Part shown: positions 25,646-33,906 of the stretch, in pieces | How the letters are laid out: each line of letters begins with the position of its first letter | Position numbering within the stretch: position 1 is the stretch's first letter | Source of the DNA: Streptomyces sp. LX-29 | GTDB taxonomy: Bacteria > Actinomycetota > Actinomycetes > Streptomycetales > Streptomycetaceae | NCBI RefSeq assembly: GCF_029541745.1 | Contig: NZ_CP089746.1 | Span: 5,031,559 to 5,095,558, forward strand | Direction of reading: 5' to 3' | DNA length: 64,000 nt | Notes under the pieces: model-generated | What the model was told of the DNA's origin: nothing | What the model saw: only the letters and a program-made list of their open reading frames with translations | Databases searched by the model: none | Translations under genes and position numbers: made by a program

Positions 25646-26270
25646 GGACCGCCCCACCGGTCCCCGACACCCCCCACAGGGGGCCGCCCCACCGGCCCCC
25701 CGCCTCACCGGAACCGGGGGCTGCCCCACCAGCCCCCGCACCCACCACCGGGGACCGCCCCACCGGTCCCCGACACCCCCCCCACAGGGGGCCGCCCCAC
25801 CGGCCCCTGACCCTCCGGCAGGGGGCCGCCCCAACGGCTCCCGACGCCTCGGCGGGGGGCCGCCCCACCGGCCCCTCGCTCCCATCGGAACCGGGGGCTG
25901 CCCCACCAGCCCCCGTTCCCACCACCGGGGACCGTCCCACCGGTCCTCGACACCCCCCCACAGGGGGCCGCCCCACCGGCCCCTGACCCTCCGGCAGGGG
26001 GCCGCCCCAACGGCTCCCGACGCCTCGGCGGGGGGCCGCCCCACCGGCCCCCCGCCTCACCGGAACCGGGGGCTGCCCCACCAGCCCCCGCCCCCCCACC
26101 ACCGGGGACCGCCCCACCGATCCCCGACACCCCCCACAGGGGGCCGCCCCACCGGCCCCCTGCTCCCCCCACCGAGGGCGCCCCACGGCCCTCGACCTCC
26201 CCCCCCCCCCGGAAGCCGCCCCACCGGCCTCCGACTCCCCCCACCCGGGGGCCGCCCCACTGGCCCCCGG
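25646..26270. repeat. Array of 18 GC hairpins with covarying stems and a 177-bp higher-order repeat
   Basis: About 18 units of 34-38 bp each contain an inverted repeat around a near-constant 6-base loop CCCCAC. Stems vary in a paired way: GGGCCG/CGGCCC, GGACCG/CGGTCC and GGGCTG/CAGCCC. Spacers are pyrimidine rich. Units at 25752-25928 and 25929-26105 form an exact-length 177-bp tandem of five hairpins each. It starts 58 bp past the chitinase stop and ends about 270 bp before the LacI gene. All three minus-strand frames stay open through it, but none has a domain or start signal, so I treat it as non-coding. Confidence 0.9.
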
Positions 26271-26543
26271 AGCTCCCCCCACGGGGGCCACCCCTGGGAC
26301 CCGGCTCCACCGAGGCCTCACAGGCCCCCCACACCTGCCACCCCCCATGGGCGGGGTGCGGCGGCTCCACCCCCGGCCGTCGCACCCCGCCCGCAGGTCT
26401 GTTCCGGGAGGGAACCGCCGGAGAACCGCCGGCGGCGACCGACGCCCCACCACGCGAACCACAACGGTCCGGAACCGTGCACCTGTTGAATGGGCATCTC
26501 TGGGACGTAACACGTACGCAGGGCTGGCTGGAGGCGGAAGACC

Positions 26544-27614
26544 ATGGCAGGAACCCGACGGCGCGGGGGCGCGGGGCGTGGCAGACCCACCTTGGAGGAG
26601 GTCGCCGCCCGCGCGGGAGTCGGTCGGGGCACCGTCTCACGGGTGATCAACGGCTCGCCCAGGGTCAGCGACCACACCCGCGCCGCCGTCGAACAGGCGG
26701 TGGCCGAGCTCGGATACGTCCCCAACCGGGTCGCCCGGGCGCTCGCCGCGGGCAGCGCGGACGCCGTCGCGCTGGTCATCCCCGAGCCGGAGACCCGGCT
26801 CTTCGCCGAGCCGTACTTCTCCGACATCATCCGCGGTGTCGGCGCCGAGCTGGCGGAAGCCGACCTCCAGTTGCTGCTCACCCTGGTGCGCACCCCCAAG
26901 GAACGTCAGCGGTTCGCGGACTACCTGGCCGGTAACCGCGTAGACGGCGTGCTGGTGGTCTCCGTGCACATCGACGACCCGCTCCCCGACCTGCTGGAGC
27001 GGCTCGAGATGCCGGCCGTCCTCAGCGGTCGCCGCTCGGCGCGCGAGACGGTCGCCTATGTGGACGCCGACAACACCGGCGGCGCAGGCGCGGCCGTCGC
27101 CCACCTGGCGGCGCGCGGCCGTCGCACCATCGCCACCATCGCCGGGCCGTCCGACATGTACGTGGCCTCTTGCCGTCTGGAGGGCTACCGCGCGGCGCTG
27201 GACGCCGCGGACCTCCCGTTCGATCCGCGGCTCGCGGAGGTCGCGGACTTCACCGAGGAGGGCGGACGCCGCGCCATGCGCGCGCTCCTGGACCGCTGCC
27301 CGGCGTTGGACGCGGTGTTCGCCGCCTCCGACGTCATGGCCGCGGGCGCCCGCCAGGTGCTGCGCGAGGCGGGACGCCGGGTCCCCGACGACGTCGCCCT
27401 CGTCGGCTTCGACGACTCCGCCGTGGCCCGGCACATGGACCCGCCGCTGACCAGCGTCCGCCAGCCCACGGAGGAGATGGGCCGGGCGATGGTGCGGGTG
27501 CTGCTGGAGCAGATCGACGACCAGCGGGGGAGGGGCCGTCGGCCGGCGGGGTGGGCCCGGGAGCGGGCGCGGCTGGTGCTGCCGACGGAGCTGGTCTGTC
27601 GGGCGTCGTCGTAG
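26544..27614 (+). CDS. LacI-family transcriptional regulator
   Basis: 356 aa, ATG at 26544 with GGAGG 10-14 bases upstream. The N-terminal HTH is TLEEVAARAGVGRGTVSRVING and the hinge helix is YVPNRVARALAAG. The periplasmic-binding-protein-like sensor domain extends to ~335 (VDGVLVVSVHIDD, RTIATIAGPSDM, DVALVGFDDS). Effector unknown. No sugar transporter lies beside it, so targets are probably elsewhere. Confidence 0.93.
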   Translation: MAGTRRRGGAGRGRPTLEEVAARAGVGRGTVSRVINGSPRVSDHTRAAVEQAVAELGYVPNRVARALAAGSADAVALVIPEPETRLFAEPYFSDIIRGVGAELAEADLQLLLTLVRTPKERQRFADYLAGNRVDGVLVVSVHIDDPLPDLLERLEMPAVLSGRRSARETVAYVDADNTGGAGAAVAHLAARGRRTIATIAGPSDMYVASCRLEGYRAALDAADLPFDPRLAEVADFTEEGGRRAMRALLDRCPALDAVFAASDVMAAGARQVLREAGRRVPDDVALVGFDDSAVARHMDPPLTSVRQPTEEMGRAMVRVLLEQIDDQRGRGRRPAGWARERARLVLPTELVCRASS

Positions 27615-27829
27615 CCGCCCGCCCGCTCGACCGGGGCCCGGCGGCGGCCGGCGGTCCGCTGTGGTCGGCACCGCGGTGCGCCGTCTCCGCGCCGTCTCCG
27701 TGTCGGCTCGGTGTCGGCGCGGCATCGGTACGCCGTCAGTCCGCTGTCGGGGCGCTGTCGGTCCGCTGTCGGCGCGCTGCTCCAGGCTCGGGGAAGACGG
27801 AACGACCTCGGGTTGAACAGGAGTCTCCC

Positions 27830-29038
27830 ATGCGCACGATGAACGTCCTGATCTCCGGCGCCAGCGTCGGCGGACCCGCCCTCGCCTACTGGCTGCGCCG
27901 GTACGGGTTCGGGGTGACGGTGGTGGAGCGGGCCGCCGGGCTGCGCCCCGGCGGGCAGGCGATCGACGTCCGAGGCCCGGCGCTGGGGGTGGTCGAGCGG
28001 ATGGGCGTGCTGGACCGGATACGGGCCCGGTGCACGGACCTGCGCGGGATGTCGGTCGTCGACGACGACGGTGTGGAGCTGTTCCGCACCACCGAACGGA
28101 CCATGAGCGGCGGTGAGATCGACAGCCCCGATGTGGAGATCCTGCGGGACGACCTGGCGGAGATCCTCTTCGAGGCGTCCCGTGGCGAGGGCGTGGAGTA
28201 CCTCTTCGGCGACTCCGTCGCGGAGCTGGAGCAGAACGCCGACGGGGTGCGGGTGCGCTTCCAGAGCGGCGCGCGGCGCACCTACGACCTGGTCGTCGGC
28301 GCCGACGGAGTGCACTCCGGCACCCGCCGGATGGTCTTCGGCACGGACGAGGAGTGCTACCGCCACCTGGGGAGCTACCTCGGCGTGTGGACGGTGCCCA
28401 ACCACCTCGGACTGGACCGCTGGCAGGTCGTCTACCGCATGCGCGGGAGCGTGTGGGGCGGCATGGCGATGAGCGTCCGCGACAACAAGGAGGTACGCGT
28501 CTACGTCGGCATCGACGCGGACGTGCCGCCCGCGGAGTTCCTGCCCCGCTCCGTCGAGGAACAGAAGCGTCTGGTGGTCCGCGCCCACGCGGACGGGCGC
28601 TGGGAGATGCCGCGGCTGTTGGAGGGCGTGTGGGACGCCCCGGACTTCCACTTCGACTCGGTGTCCCAGATCCACCTGGACTCCTGGTCCCGCGGCCGGG
28701 TGGTGCTCCTGGGCGACGCCGGCTACTGCGGCTCGCCCGCCTCCGGCCAGGGCACCACCATGGCGCTGATCGGCGCCTACGTCCTGGCCGGTGAGCTCGC
28801 CGCCGCGGGCGGGGACCACCGCGCCGCCTTCCTCGGCTACGAGCGGGCGCTTCGCGAGTACGTGACCGCCAGTCAGGAGATCGCGCACATCGGCGTGGCC
28901 CGGCTGCGCACCGAGCTGGAGGCCGACCTGGGCGACCCGGAGGCGGCGGCCCAGCTCGCCGAGGACCCCGCGGACGCCTTCAAGAAGATCGGCTCGATCC
29001 GCTTCCGGGACTACGCGACCCCGGCGGGCCTGCTGTAG
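27830..29038 (+). CDS. FAD-dependent aromatic-type monooxygenase
   Basis: 402 aa, ATG at 27830 with AGGAG 7 bases upstream. The FAD dinucleotide fold is at the N-terminus (LISGASVGGPALAYWLRRYG, with a relaxed glycine motif). The substrate region has GGQAIDVRG. The second FAD motif is VLLGDAGYCGSPASGQGTTMA near residue 300. The family includes PHBH-like hydroxylases, tetracycline-modifying TetX types and polyketide oxygenases. No biosynthetic neighbours are present, so a stand-alone detoxification or catabolic role is as likely as an antibiotic pathway. Confidence 0.9.
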   Translation: MRTMNVLISGASVGGPALAYWLRRYGFGVTVVERAAGLRPGGQAIDVRGPALGVVERMGVLDRIRARCTDLRGMSVVDDDGVELFRTTERTMSGGEIDSPDVEILRDDLAEILFEASRGEGVEYLFGDSVAELEQNADGVRVRFQSGARRTYDLVVGADGVHSGTRRMVFGTDEECYRHLGSYLGVWTVPNHLGLDRWQVVYRMRGSVWGGMAMSVRDNKEVRVYVGIDADVPPAEFLPRSVEEQKRLVVRAHADGRWEMPRLLEGVWDAPDFHFDSVSQIHLDSWSRGRVVLLGDAGYCGSPASGQGTTMALIGAYVLAGELAAAGGDHRAAFLGYERALREYVTASQEIAHIGVARLRTELEADLGDPEAAAQLAEDPADAFKKIGSIRFRDYATPAGLL

Positions 29039-29074
29039 CCCGGAACTGTAATGGGTGCTCTGGCGTAACGCCCC

Positions 29075-29080
29075 TATACT
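29075..29080 (+). promoter_or_regulatory. -10 box of leaderless GNAT gene
   Basis: TATACT sits 7 bases before the ATG at 29088, which places the transcription start at or next to the start codon. No ribosome-binding site is present. Confidence 0.65.
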
Positions 29081-29087
29081 GCGCCTC

Positions 29088-29603
29088 ATGACCTCGCCGA
29101 TGATCAAGCGCGCGACCGCCCGCGACGCGGAGCGCCTCACCGATCTGATGCACGCCTCCCGCGCCTACGAGGGCGCCTACGCCACGATGCTCGCCGGCTA
29201 CCGGATCACGGCCGACTACATCGCCGCGCACCCGGTCCACCTGGCGGAGTCCCCCGACGGGGAGCTCCTGGGCTTCTACGCCCTGCTGCCGGAGCAGGCG
29301 GAGCTGGACCTGCTGTTCGTGGCCGACGCCGCGCAGGGGACCGGTCTCGGCCGACTGCTGGTGGAGCACATGCGGGAGCGGGCGCGGGAGCATGGGCTGG
29401 AGCGGGTACGGGTGGTCTCCCACCCGCCCGCCGAGCACTTCTACCGCCGCATGGGCGCCCGCCGGACCGGCACGGTGCCGGCGTCCCCGCCGAAGGTCAC
29501 CTGGGAACGCCCGGAGCTCTCCTTCACCACGGCCGCCACGGTCACCGTGGCCGCCACCGTCGAGAGCCCCCGCGGCACGGCCCACGCGAGTGGGCGCGGT
29601 TAG
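29088..29603 (+). CDS. GNAT-family N-acetyltransferase
   Basis: 171 aa. The fold is recognisable from ATARDAERLTDLMHAS, the central strand LDLLFVADAAQGTGLGRLLVEHM with the acetyl-CoA pyrophosphate loop Q-G-T-G-L-G, and FYRRMGARRTG near residue 118. The last ~25 residues are low complexity. The ATG at 29088 is supported by a TATACT box 7 bases upstream, so the transcript is probably leaderless. Substrate unknown. Confidence 0.9.
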   Translation: MTSPMIKRATARDAERLTDLMHASRAYEGAYATMLAGYRITADYIAAHPVHLAESPDGELLGFYALLPEQAELDLLFVADAAQGTGLGRLLVEHMRERAREHGLERVRVVSHPPAEHFYRRMGARRTGTVPASPPKVTWERPELSFTTAATVTVAATVESPRGTAHASGRG

Positions 29604-29658
29604 CCGCGCGGCGAAGGCGGGCAGCCGGGCGCCGAGGGCGGCCGGCCGGCGGGGCGCC

Positions 29659-30093
29659 TCAGGAGTCGGTGCCCAGCACGCGGACGTAGATCCTGGCTCC
29701 TGAGTGGCAGCGGACGGTGAGCCCGTGGTGGCCGGGGCGGGGATTCGCCCGCCCCGACCACTGCTCGATGCTGCTGATCTCCCGGCTGCCACCGGAGGCC
29801 AGCAGGGCGGCGAACCACGCCTCCGCCTCGACGGGCCCGAGCCGTGCCCCCACCTCGGGCACGGGCACCGGCGCCATCGGCTCGCCCTCCACCGGCGCCT
29901 CCGTCTCGCTGTAGTCGTCGCCGGGCGAGGACTCCGCGATGAACTGCCACCGCGCCTCGCCCCCGGCGTGGGTCATCGCGAGGCCGAAGGGATGCTTGTC
30001 GTCGCCGGCCTCCCGCAGCCTGCTGACGCCGCTGACGCCGGCGGCGTTCTTGACCAGGTCGAGAGCGTGTTCTTCGAACCGAGAGGGCCGCAT
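29659..30093 (-). CDS. Conserved hypothetical protein, 144 aa
   Basis: ATG at 30093; TAGGCT lies 7 bases upstream, suggesting a leaderless transcript. Seen: RPSRFEEHALDLVKNAAG, an acidic proline-rich middle (ETEAPVEGEPMAPVPVPEVG) and a C-terminal strand pair (GLTVRCHSGARIYVRVLG). No membrane segment. Family not identified; it looks like a small conserved Streptomyces protein. Confidence 0.75.
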   Translation of the reverse strand: MRPSRFEEHALDLVKNAAGVSGVSRLREAGDDKHPFGLAMTHAGGEARWQFIAESSPGDDYSETEAPVEGEPMAPVPVPEVGARLGPVEAEAWFAALLASGGSREISSIEQWSGRANPRPGHHGLTVRCHSGARIYVRVLGTDS

Positions 30094-30217
30094 ACGCGGC
30101 AGCCTAGGAAGGATCACCGCGCGCCCACCGCGTCCATGTCCCCCGGCGGGGTTGATCTCGCTGAGGGGCCTGACAGGCAGGGCTGCGAGGTGCTATTGAC
30201 GGCCGGGCGACGGGCGT

Positions 30218-31822
30218 TCAGCCGCCCGCGCCGAGCACCGCCCGCACCACCGGACCCGCCGTGTCCCCGCCGTGGCCGCTGGCGGGCACGCGGGCCGCCG
30301 CGGCCATATCGCCGTGGTACGCGGTGAACCACGCGTCGGGACGGCCCTGCCCGTCGACCTCGGCCGACCCGGTCTTGGCGCCGATGTCACCGCGCAGGCC
30401 GGTCATGGCACGCGCCCCGGTGCCGCTGGTCGCGGTGAGCCGCATCAGGGACTTGAGCTGCCGCGCCACCGCGGGGGACAGGGCGCGCTCGGCGGTCGCG
30501 ACCTCGCGGTGGTCCAGCGACGGCGCGACGAGGTACGGCTGCCGGAAGCGGCCCGACTGGGCGGTGGCGGCCACCGACGCCATGGTCAACGCGTTCATCT
30601 GCACCCGCCCCTGACCGATCATGGCGGCGGCCTTCTCATCCCCTCCCTCCGTGGGAACCTTCCCCTCGCTGCTGGGCACCCCGATGTTCCACACCGGTCC
30701 GATGCCGAACACCTCGCGGGCCTCCGCCTCCAGCGCGTCGTCGGATATCTCGTCGGCCAAGGAGACGAAGGCGGTGTTGCAGGAGGCGGCGAAGTCCTCC
30801 GCGAAGGTGGCGTCGGGCTGCTCGCCGCTCTCCAGGTTGTGGAAGCTCTTGCCCTGCCGGTAGGCGGCGTACTTCGGGCAGGGCAGCGACTTCTCCGCCG
30901 TGACCTTGCCCTGTTCCAACAGGGTGGCGGCAGTGACGATCTTGAACGTGGAGCCGGGAGCGGTCTGCCCCTGGAGCGCGGTGTTGAACTCCGTGCGGGC
31001 CGAGTTGGCGATCGCGAGGATCTCGCCGGTGCTGGGCTTGACGGCCACGACAGAGGCGTCCTCGTGCCGCGCCACCTGCGCCTCGGCGGCCCGCTGCGCC
31101 TTCGCGTCCACCGTGGTGCGCAGCGTGCCCGGCTTGCCCTCGCGGAGGACGTGCAGCACCTGCGACGGGCTCCCGTTCACCTGGATCGCGATCGCGGGGC
31201 TGCCGCCCGACTCCGTCGCATACCGCTTGCGCAGCGAGGCCAACACCGGCGACAGCGAGGGGAAGTCCTTCTCGTCCAGCGCCTTTCCGTGCCGGTCCAT
31301 CACCTTGATCGACGACGGCAGTGCCGCCTCGCCCGTCGTCAGGGTGTCCCCGCTCGTCTTCAGCTTCGGGTGCAGCACCGAGGTCTTCCAGGAGACCAGC
31401 GGTCGCCCACTGGTCTCCCCCCGCACCACGTCCAGCGACGACTCGTAGGTCCAGGTGGAGCGCTTCTCTCCGGTGTCGATGTGGGCGGCGACGGTGAACT
31501 GCACCTCGGTCCCGTCGGCCTCGCCCTGGGTGAGTTTCACCTTGGTGACGTGCGTGCCCTCGCGGTAGCGGGTCAGCGCGCCGAGCGCCGCCACCGCGTC
31601 GTTGGTGAAACCCGCGGCCCGCTGGTCGTTCCCGTCCTGCCAGGCCGTGAGGAAGTCGGATGCCGCCTTCGTCACTTGAGCGTCACTCAGGGGGCCGTCG
31701 GGTCTCTCGGTGCCCGAACTACCGCCGGCCATGGCGTCGTAGATGTTGTAGACGCCGACTCCCGCGACTCCCACCACCCCGGCGACGACCCCGCCGAGCA
31801 CGATTCTCCCCACTGTGCGCAT
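30218..31822 (-). CDS. Penicillin-binding protein (MecA_N + transpeptidase)
   Basis: 534 aa from ATG 31822. One N-terminal membrane anchor (about 6-26) is followed by an NTF2-like MecA_N domain (~45-160). A linker leads to the transpeptidase domain, with S291-T-F-K294, S347-C-N349 and K483-T-G485. These are the three active-site motifs for D,D-transpeptidation of peptidoglycan on the outer face of the membrane. The domain order resembles class B PBPs related to resistance-type PBP2a. The Shine-Dalgarno is poor; ATG 31909 would add 29 residues of unlikely sequence. Confidence 0.92.
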   Translation of the reverse strand: MRTVGRIVLGGVVAGVVGVAGVGVYNIYDAMAGGSSGTERPDGPLSDAQVTKAASDFLTAWQDGNDQRAAGFTNDAVAALGALTRYREGTHVTKVKLTQGEADGTEVQFTVAAHIDTGEKRSTWTYESSLDVVRGETSGRPLVSWKTSVLHPKLKTSGDTLTTGEAALPSSIKVMDRHGKALDEKDFPSLSPVLASLRKRYATESGGSPAIAIQVNGSPSQVLHVLREGKPGTLRTTVDAKAQRAAEAQVARHEDASVVAVKPSTGEILAIANSARTEFNTALQGQTAPGSTFKIVTAATLLEQGKVTAEKSLPCPKYAAYRQGKSFHNLESGEQPDATFAEDFAASCNTAFVSLADEISDDALEAEAREVFGIGPVWNIGVPSSEGKVPTEGGDEKAAAMIGQGRVQMNALTMASVAATAQSGRFRQPYLVAPSLDHREVATAERALSPAVARQLKSLMRLTATSGTGARAMTGLRGDIGAKTGSAEVDGQGRPDAWFTAYHGDMAAAARVPASGHGGDTAGPVVRAVLGAGG

Positions 31823-31951
31823 GGCCCCGTGGCCCCCCGTGTATCCGTCGACCGCCGGGTTGGCGGCCGGTACAGCCGACGATCGTAATCGGCATGAGGG
31901 GCAAATCATGCCGGATCCCGCAGATGTGTTCGAGTCAACGCGGTGCGACCG

Positions 31952-32653
31952 CTATCGGCGGGCGCGCTCCGCGGCGTACCGGTTCGTCAGCAGGCCACGC
32001 GCCAGGCCGGATTGGAGCGCGACCAGCGCGCGGATGACCGGTATCGCCGAGGCGGCCATCAGCACCCCGATGCCGGTGTTGAACGCGATGTCGGCGACTC
32101 GGGAGTCCACGCCGAACATCAGGTCCAGCAGCGTCTGGTCGTCCCCGTCCCGGGGTACCGCCCATGACCAGGTGACGTACAGCAACTCGCCGACCGTGCC
32201 CACGGTCCACGTCAGAGCGAGGCAGAAGCCCACCACCCGCGCCGGGAACGCCACGACCATGTGCAGCAGGTCCCGCCATGACTGCGGATCCCCCAGCGCC
32301 CGCACCAGGCCGCCGAAGCCGGAGCCGCCCCGCTCCCGGTAGTGGTGCGGCGGCAGCGCCCGCCCCGTCGCGCTCTCCACCCGCCGGCGCTCCACCCGGG
32401 CGAACCCCCGCGCCGCCCGCAAAAGCCCCACCAGCACCGGCAGCCCCAGCCAGACCACGAGCGTGCCCAACCCGAACGAGAACCCCGCCACCGCCACGAC
32501 GAACGCGGCTATGCCCAGCGGCAGTCCGGTCAGCAGATAGCCCAGCTCCCGCCCGAACCGCCCGAACCGCCCGGCGTGGGGGCCGATGGAGACGGTGGAG
32601 GTGGTGGAGGCGGTGGCGTACGGCACCCTGTGCGGCGAGGTCATCTCGGTCAT
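31952..32653 (-). CDS. Sensor-domain (PF13796-like) membrane protein without a kinase
   Basis: 233 aa; ATG at 32653 with GAGAGTGG upstream. Four hydrophobic spans (ELGYLLTGLPLGIAAFVVAVAGF; LGTLVVWLGLPVLVGLL; MVVAFPARVVGFCLALTWTVGTVGELLYV; IGVLMAASAIPVIRALVAL) with RELGYLLTGLPLG are typical of the putative Sensor domain. That domain is usually fused to, or encoded with, a NarL-type histidine kinase. Here no kinase or regulator follows, because the next gene downstream is the PBP. A perfect 22-bp palindrome lies 55 bp upstream. Confidence 0.87.
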   Translation of the reverse strand: MTEMTSPHRVPYATASTTSTVSIGPHAGRFGRFGRELGYLLTGLPLGIAAFVVAVAGFSFGLGTLVVWLGLPVLVGLLRAARGFARVERRRVESATGRALPPHHYRERGGSGFGGLVRALGDPQSWRDLLHMVVAFPARVVGFCLALTWTVGTVGELLYVTWSWAVPRDGDDQTLLDLMFGVDSRVADIAFNTGIGVLMAASAIPVIRALVALQSGLARGLLTNRYAAERARR

Positions 32654-32708
32654 GGATCCACTCTCGCCGCTCCGTCGCCCCCTGCCCAACCGGCCTGCCC
32701 GCCTTCTT

Positions 32709-32730
32709 GGGGTGGTGCTAGCACCACCCC
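32709..32730. promoter_or_regulatory. Perfect 22-bp palindrome upstream of Sensor-domain gene
   Basis: GGGGTGGTGC-TA-GCACCACCCC reads identically on both strands. It sits 55 bp upstream of the ATG at 32653, where an operator would be expected. A second GC hairpin (GGGGGCTCCTGCCCCC) follows within 25 bp. It could be a dimeric-regulator site or a hairpin; the strict symmetry around CTAG favours a protein site. Confidence 0.6.
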
Positions 32731-32994
32731 CTCGGGGGCTCCTGCCCCCCGGGCGGCTTCCCGTGGTGGCTCCCGCGGCGATCCCCGGGCGGCCCCCACG
32801 CTCCGTGGGCGATCGTGGTCGGGCGGCCTCTCGCGTCAGGGACGACCCCGCGGTGTCACCGCGTCTCCGAGCCAGCCGCTCCGAGCCAGCCGCTCCGGGT
32901 CAGGCACTCTCAGTCGGGCACGTCAGGCGCGTGGGTCACGTCAGACGCCCCGGTCTCGGAGGGGGCGGCCGGGACTCGAGATCTCGTCCCGCCA
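32731..32994. other. Gene-free interval upstream of tRNA-His terminator
   Basis: No coding signal. Contains a short direct repeat GAGCCAGCCGCTCC (twice, around 32872-32900). Otherwise unremarkable GC-rich sequence. Confidence 0.4.
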
Positions 32995-33036
32995 GGAAAA
33001 GGCCGAGGCCCGATGCGCCTGCGCGCATCGGGCCTC
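32995..33036 (-). terminator. Terminator of tRNA-His
   Basis: The 13-bp stem GAGGCCCGATGCG (33005-33017) pairs with 33024-33036. Reading leftward it is followed by GGCCTTTTCC, a short T-run. Located 11 bp past the tRNA 3' end. Confidence 0.85.
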
Positions 33037-33046
33037 GATCCCTCAG

Positions 33047-33120
33047 GGTGAGTAACGGGACTCGAACCCGCGACATCCTGGACCACAACCAGGTGCTCTA
33101 CCAGCTGAGCTATACCCACC
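33047..33120 (-). tRNA. tRNA-His (anticodon GTG)
   Basis: The complement folds with acceptor GTGGGTA pairing with TACTCAC, a preceding G that can act as G-1 opposite the C discriminator (a His identity feature), anticodon GTG within CTGGTTGTGGTCCAG, and T-arm GGGTTCGAGTCCC. CCA is not encoded. It lies downstream of orn and faces the same way. Confidence 0.97.
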
Positions 33121-33183
33121 ATGACCGGCGGTTTTCCGCTTTTCCTTACCGGCCGAGAAAAAGTGTACAGGGTCCGGAGGTGT

Positions 33184-33281
33184 GCTCGCTCCCGGGTTTC
33201 GGGTGTGCCGGGAGCGAGCTACGTCACTCCTGCCGCACGAGACGCCCGCGAGGTCCTCTCAAGGACCCCGCGGGCGTCTCG
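33184..33281. terminator. Two consecutive strong hairpins between orn and tRNA-His
   Basis: Hairpin 1 has the stem GCTCGCTCCCGG at 33184-33195, paired with 33208-33219. Hairpin 2 has CGAGACGCCCGCG at 33238-33250, paired with 33269-33281, extended by an inner GGTCCT/AGGACC stem. They lie just past the orn stop and insulate it from the tRNA promoter. Confidence 0.88.
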
Positions 33282-33286
33282 CTGGA

Positions 33287-33901
33287 CTACGGCTGCGGCT
33301 GCGGCGCGGAGACCACGTGCTTGGCCGCGATGGCCTTGGCCGTCTCGGAGTCCGGGCCGGGCTGCGGCACGAAGACCGCCTCCCGGTAGTAGCGGAGTTC
33401 GGCGATGGATTCGCGGATGTCGGCGAGGGCCCGGTGGTTGCCGTTCTTCTCCGGGCTGTTGAAGTACGCCCGCGGGTACCAGCGCCGGGCGAGCTCCTTG
33501 ATGGAGGAGACGTCGACGATCCGGTAGTGCAGATACACCTCCAGCTCCGGCATGTCGCGGCTGAGGAAGCCGCGGTCGGTGCCGACGGAGTTTCCGCACA
33601 GCGGGGCCTTGCCGGCCTCCGGGACGTGCTCGCGGATGTAGGCCAGGACCTGGCGCTGGGCGTCTTCCAGCGTGGTCCCGCCGTCCAGCTCCGCGAGCAG
33701 CCCGGAGGCGGTGTGCATCTCGCGCACCACCTCCGGCATGGTCGCCAGCGCCTTGGCCGGCGGGCGGATCACGATGTCCACGCCGTCGCCCAGAATGTTC
33801 AGCTCGGAGTCGGTGACCAGGGCGGCCACCTCGATGAGCGCGTCGTCGGCCAGCGAGAGTCCGGTCATCTCGCAGTCGATCCACACCATGCGATCGTTCA
33901 T
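33287..33901 (-). CDS. orn: Oligoribonuclease
   Basis: 204 aa. DEDDh exonuclease: WIDCEMTGLS carries the first Asp and Glu, LCGNSVGTDRGFL the next Asp region, and EKNGNHRALADIRESI the final His and Asp. It degrades 2-5-nt RNAs, including pGpG from cyclic-di-GMP turnover. It starts 5 bp after the adpA stop on the same strand, the conserved Streptomyces order. TAGGGT (33909-33914) is 7 bases upstream of the ATG and overlaps the adpA stop, so it probably also has its own leaderless promoter in addition to readthrough from adpA. Confidence 0.96.
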   Translation of the reverse strand: MNDRMVWIDCEMTGLSLADDALIEVAALVTDSELNILGDGVDIVIRPPAKALATMPEVVREMHTASGLLAELDGGTTLEDAQRQVLAYIREHVPEAGKAPLCGNSVGTDRGFLSRDMPELEVYLHYRIVDVSSIKELARRWYPRAYFNSPEKNGNHRALADIRESIAELRYYREAVFVPQPGPDSETAKAIAAKHVVSAPQPQP

Positions 33902-33906
33902 ACGTC

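Noticed and set aside
25646..26270. CRISPR array
   Set aside because: Repeat units and spacers are both repetitive, spacers are not unique, and no cas genes are present (the Cas4-like nuclease at 13.7 kb is in an unrelated operon).
25575..26513. Long minus-strand open frames of about 310 aa through the hairpin array
   Set aside because: All three minus frames are open because of base composition and the 177-bp period. The peptides are Gly/Trp/Arg/Pro low complexity, the frames run antisense into the LacI gene, and no ribosome site was seen. The paired stem changes fit structure rather than coding.
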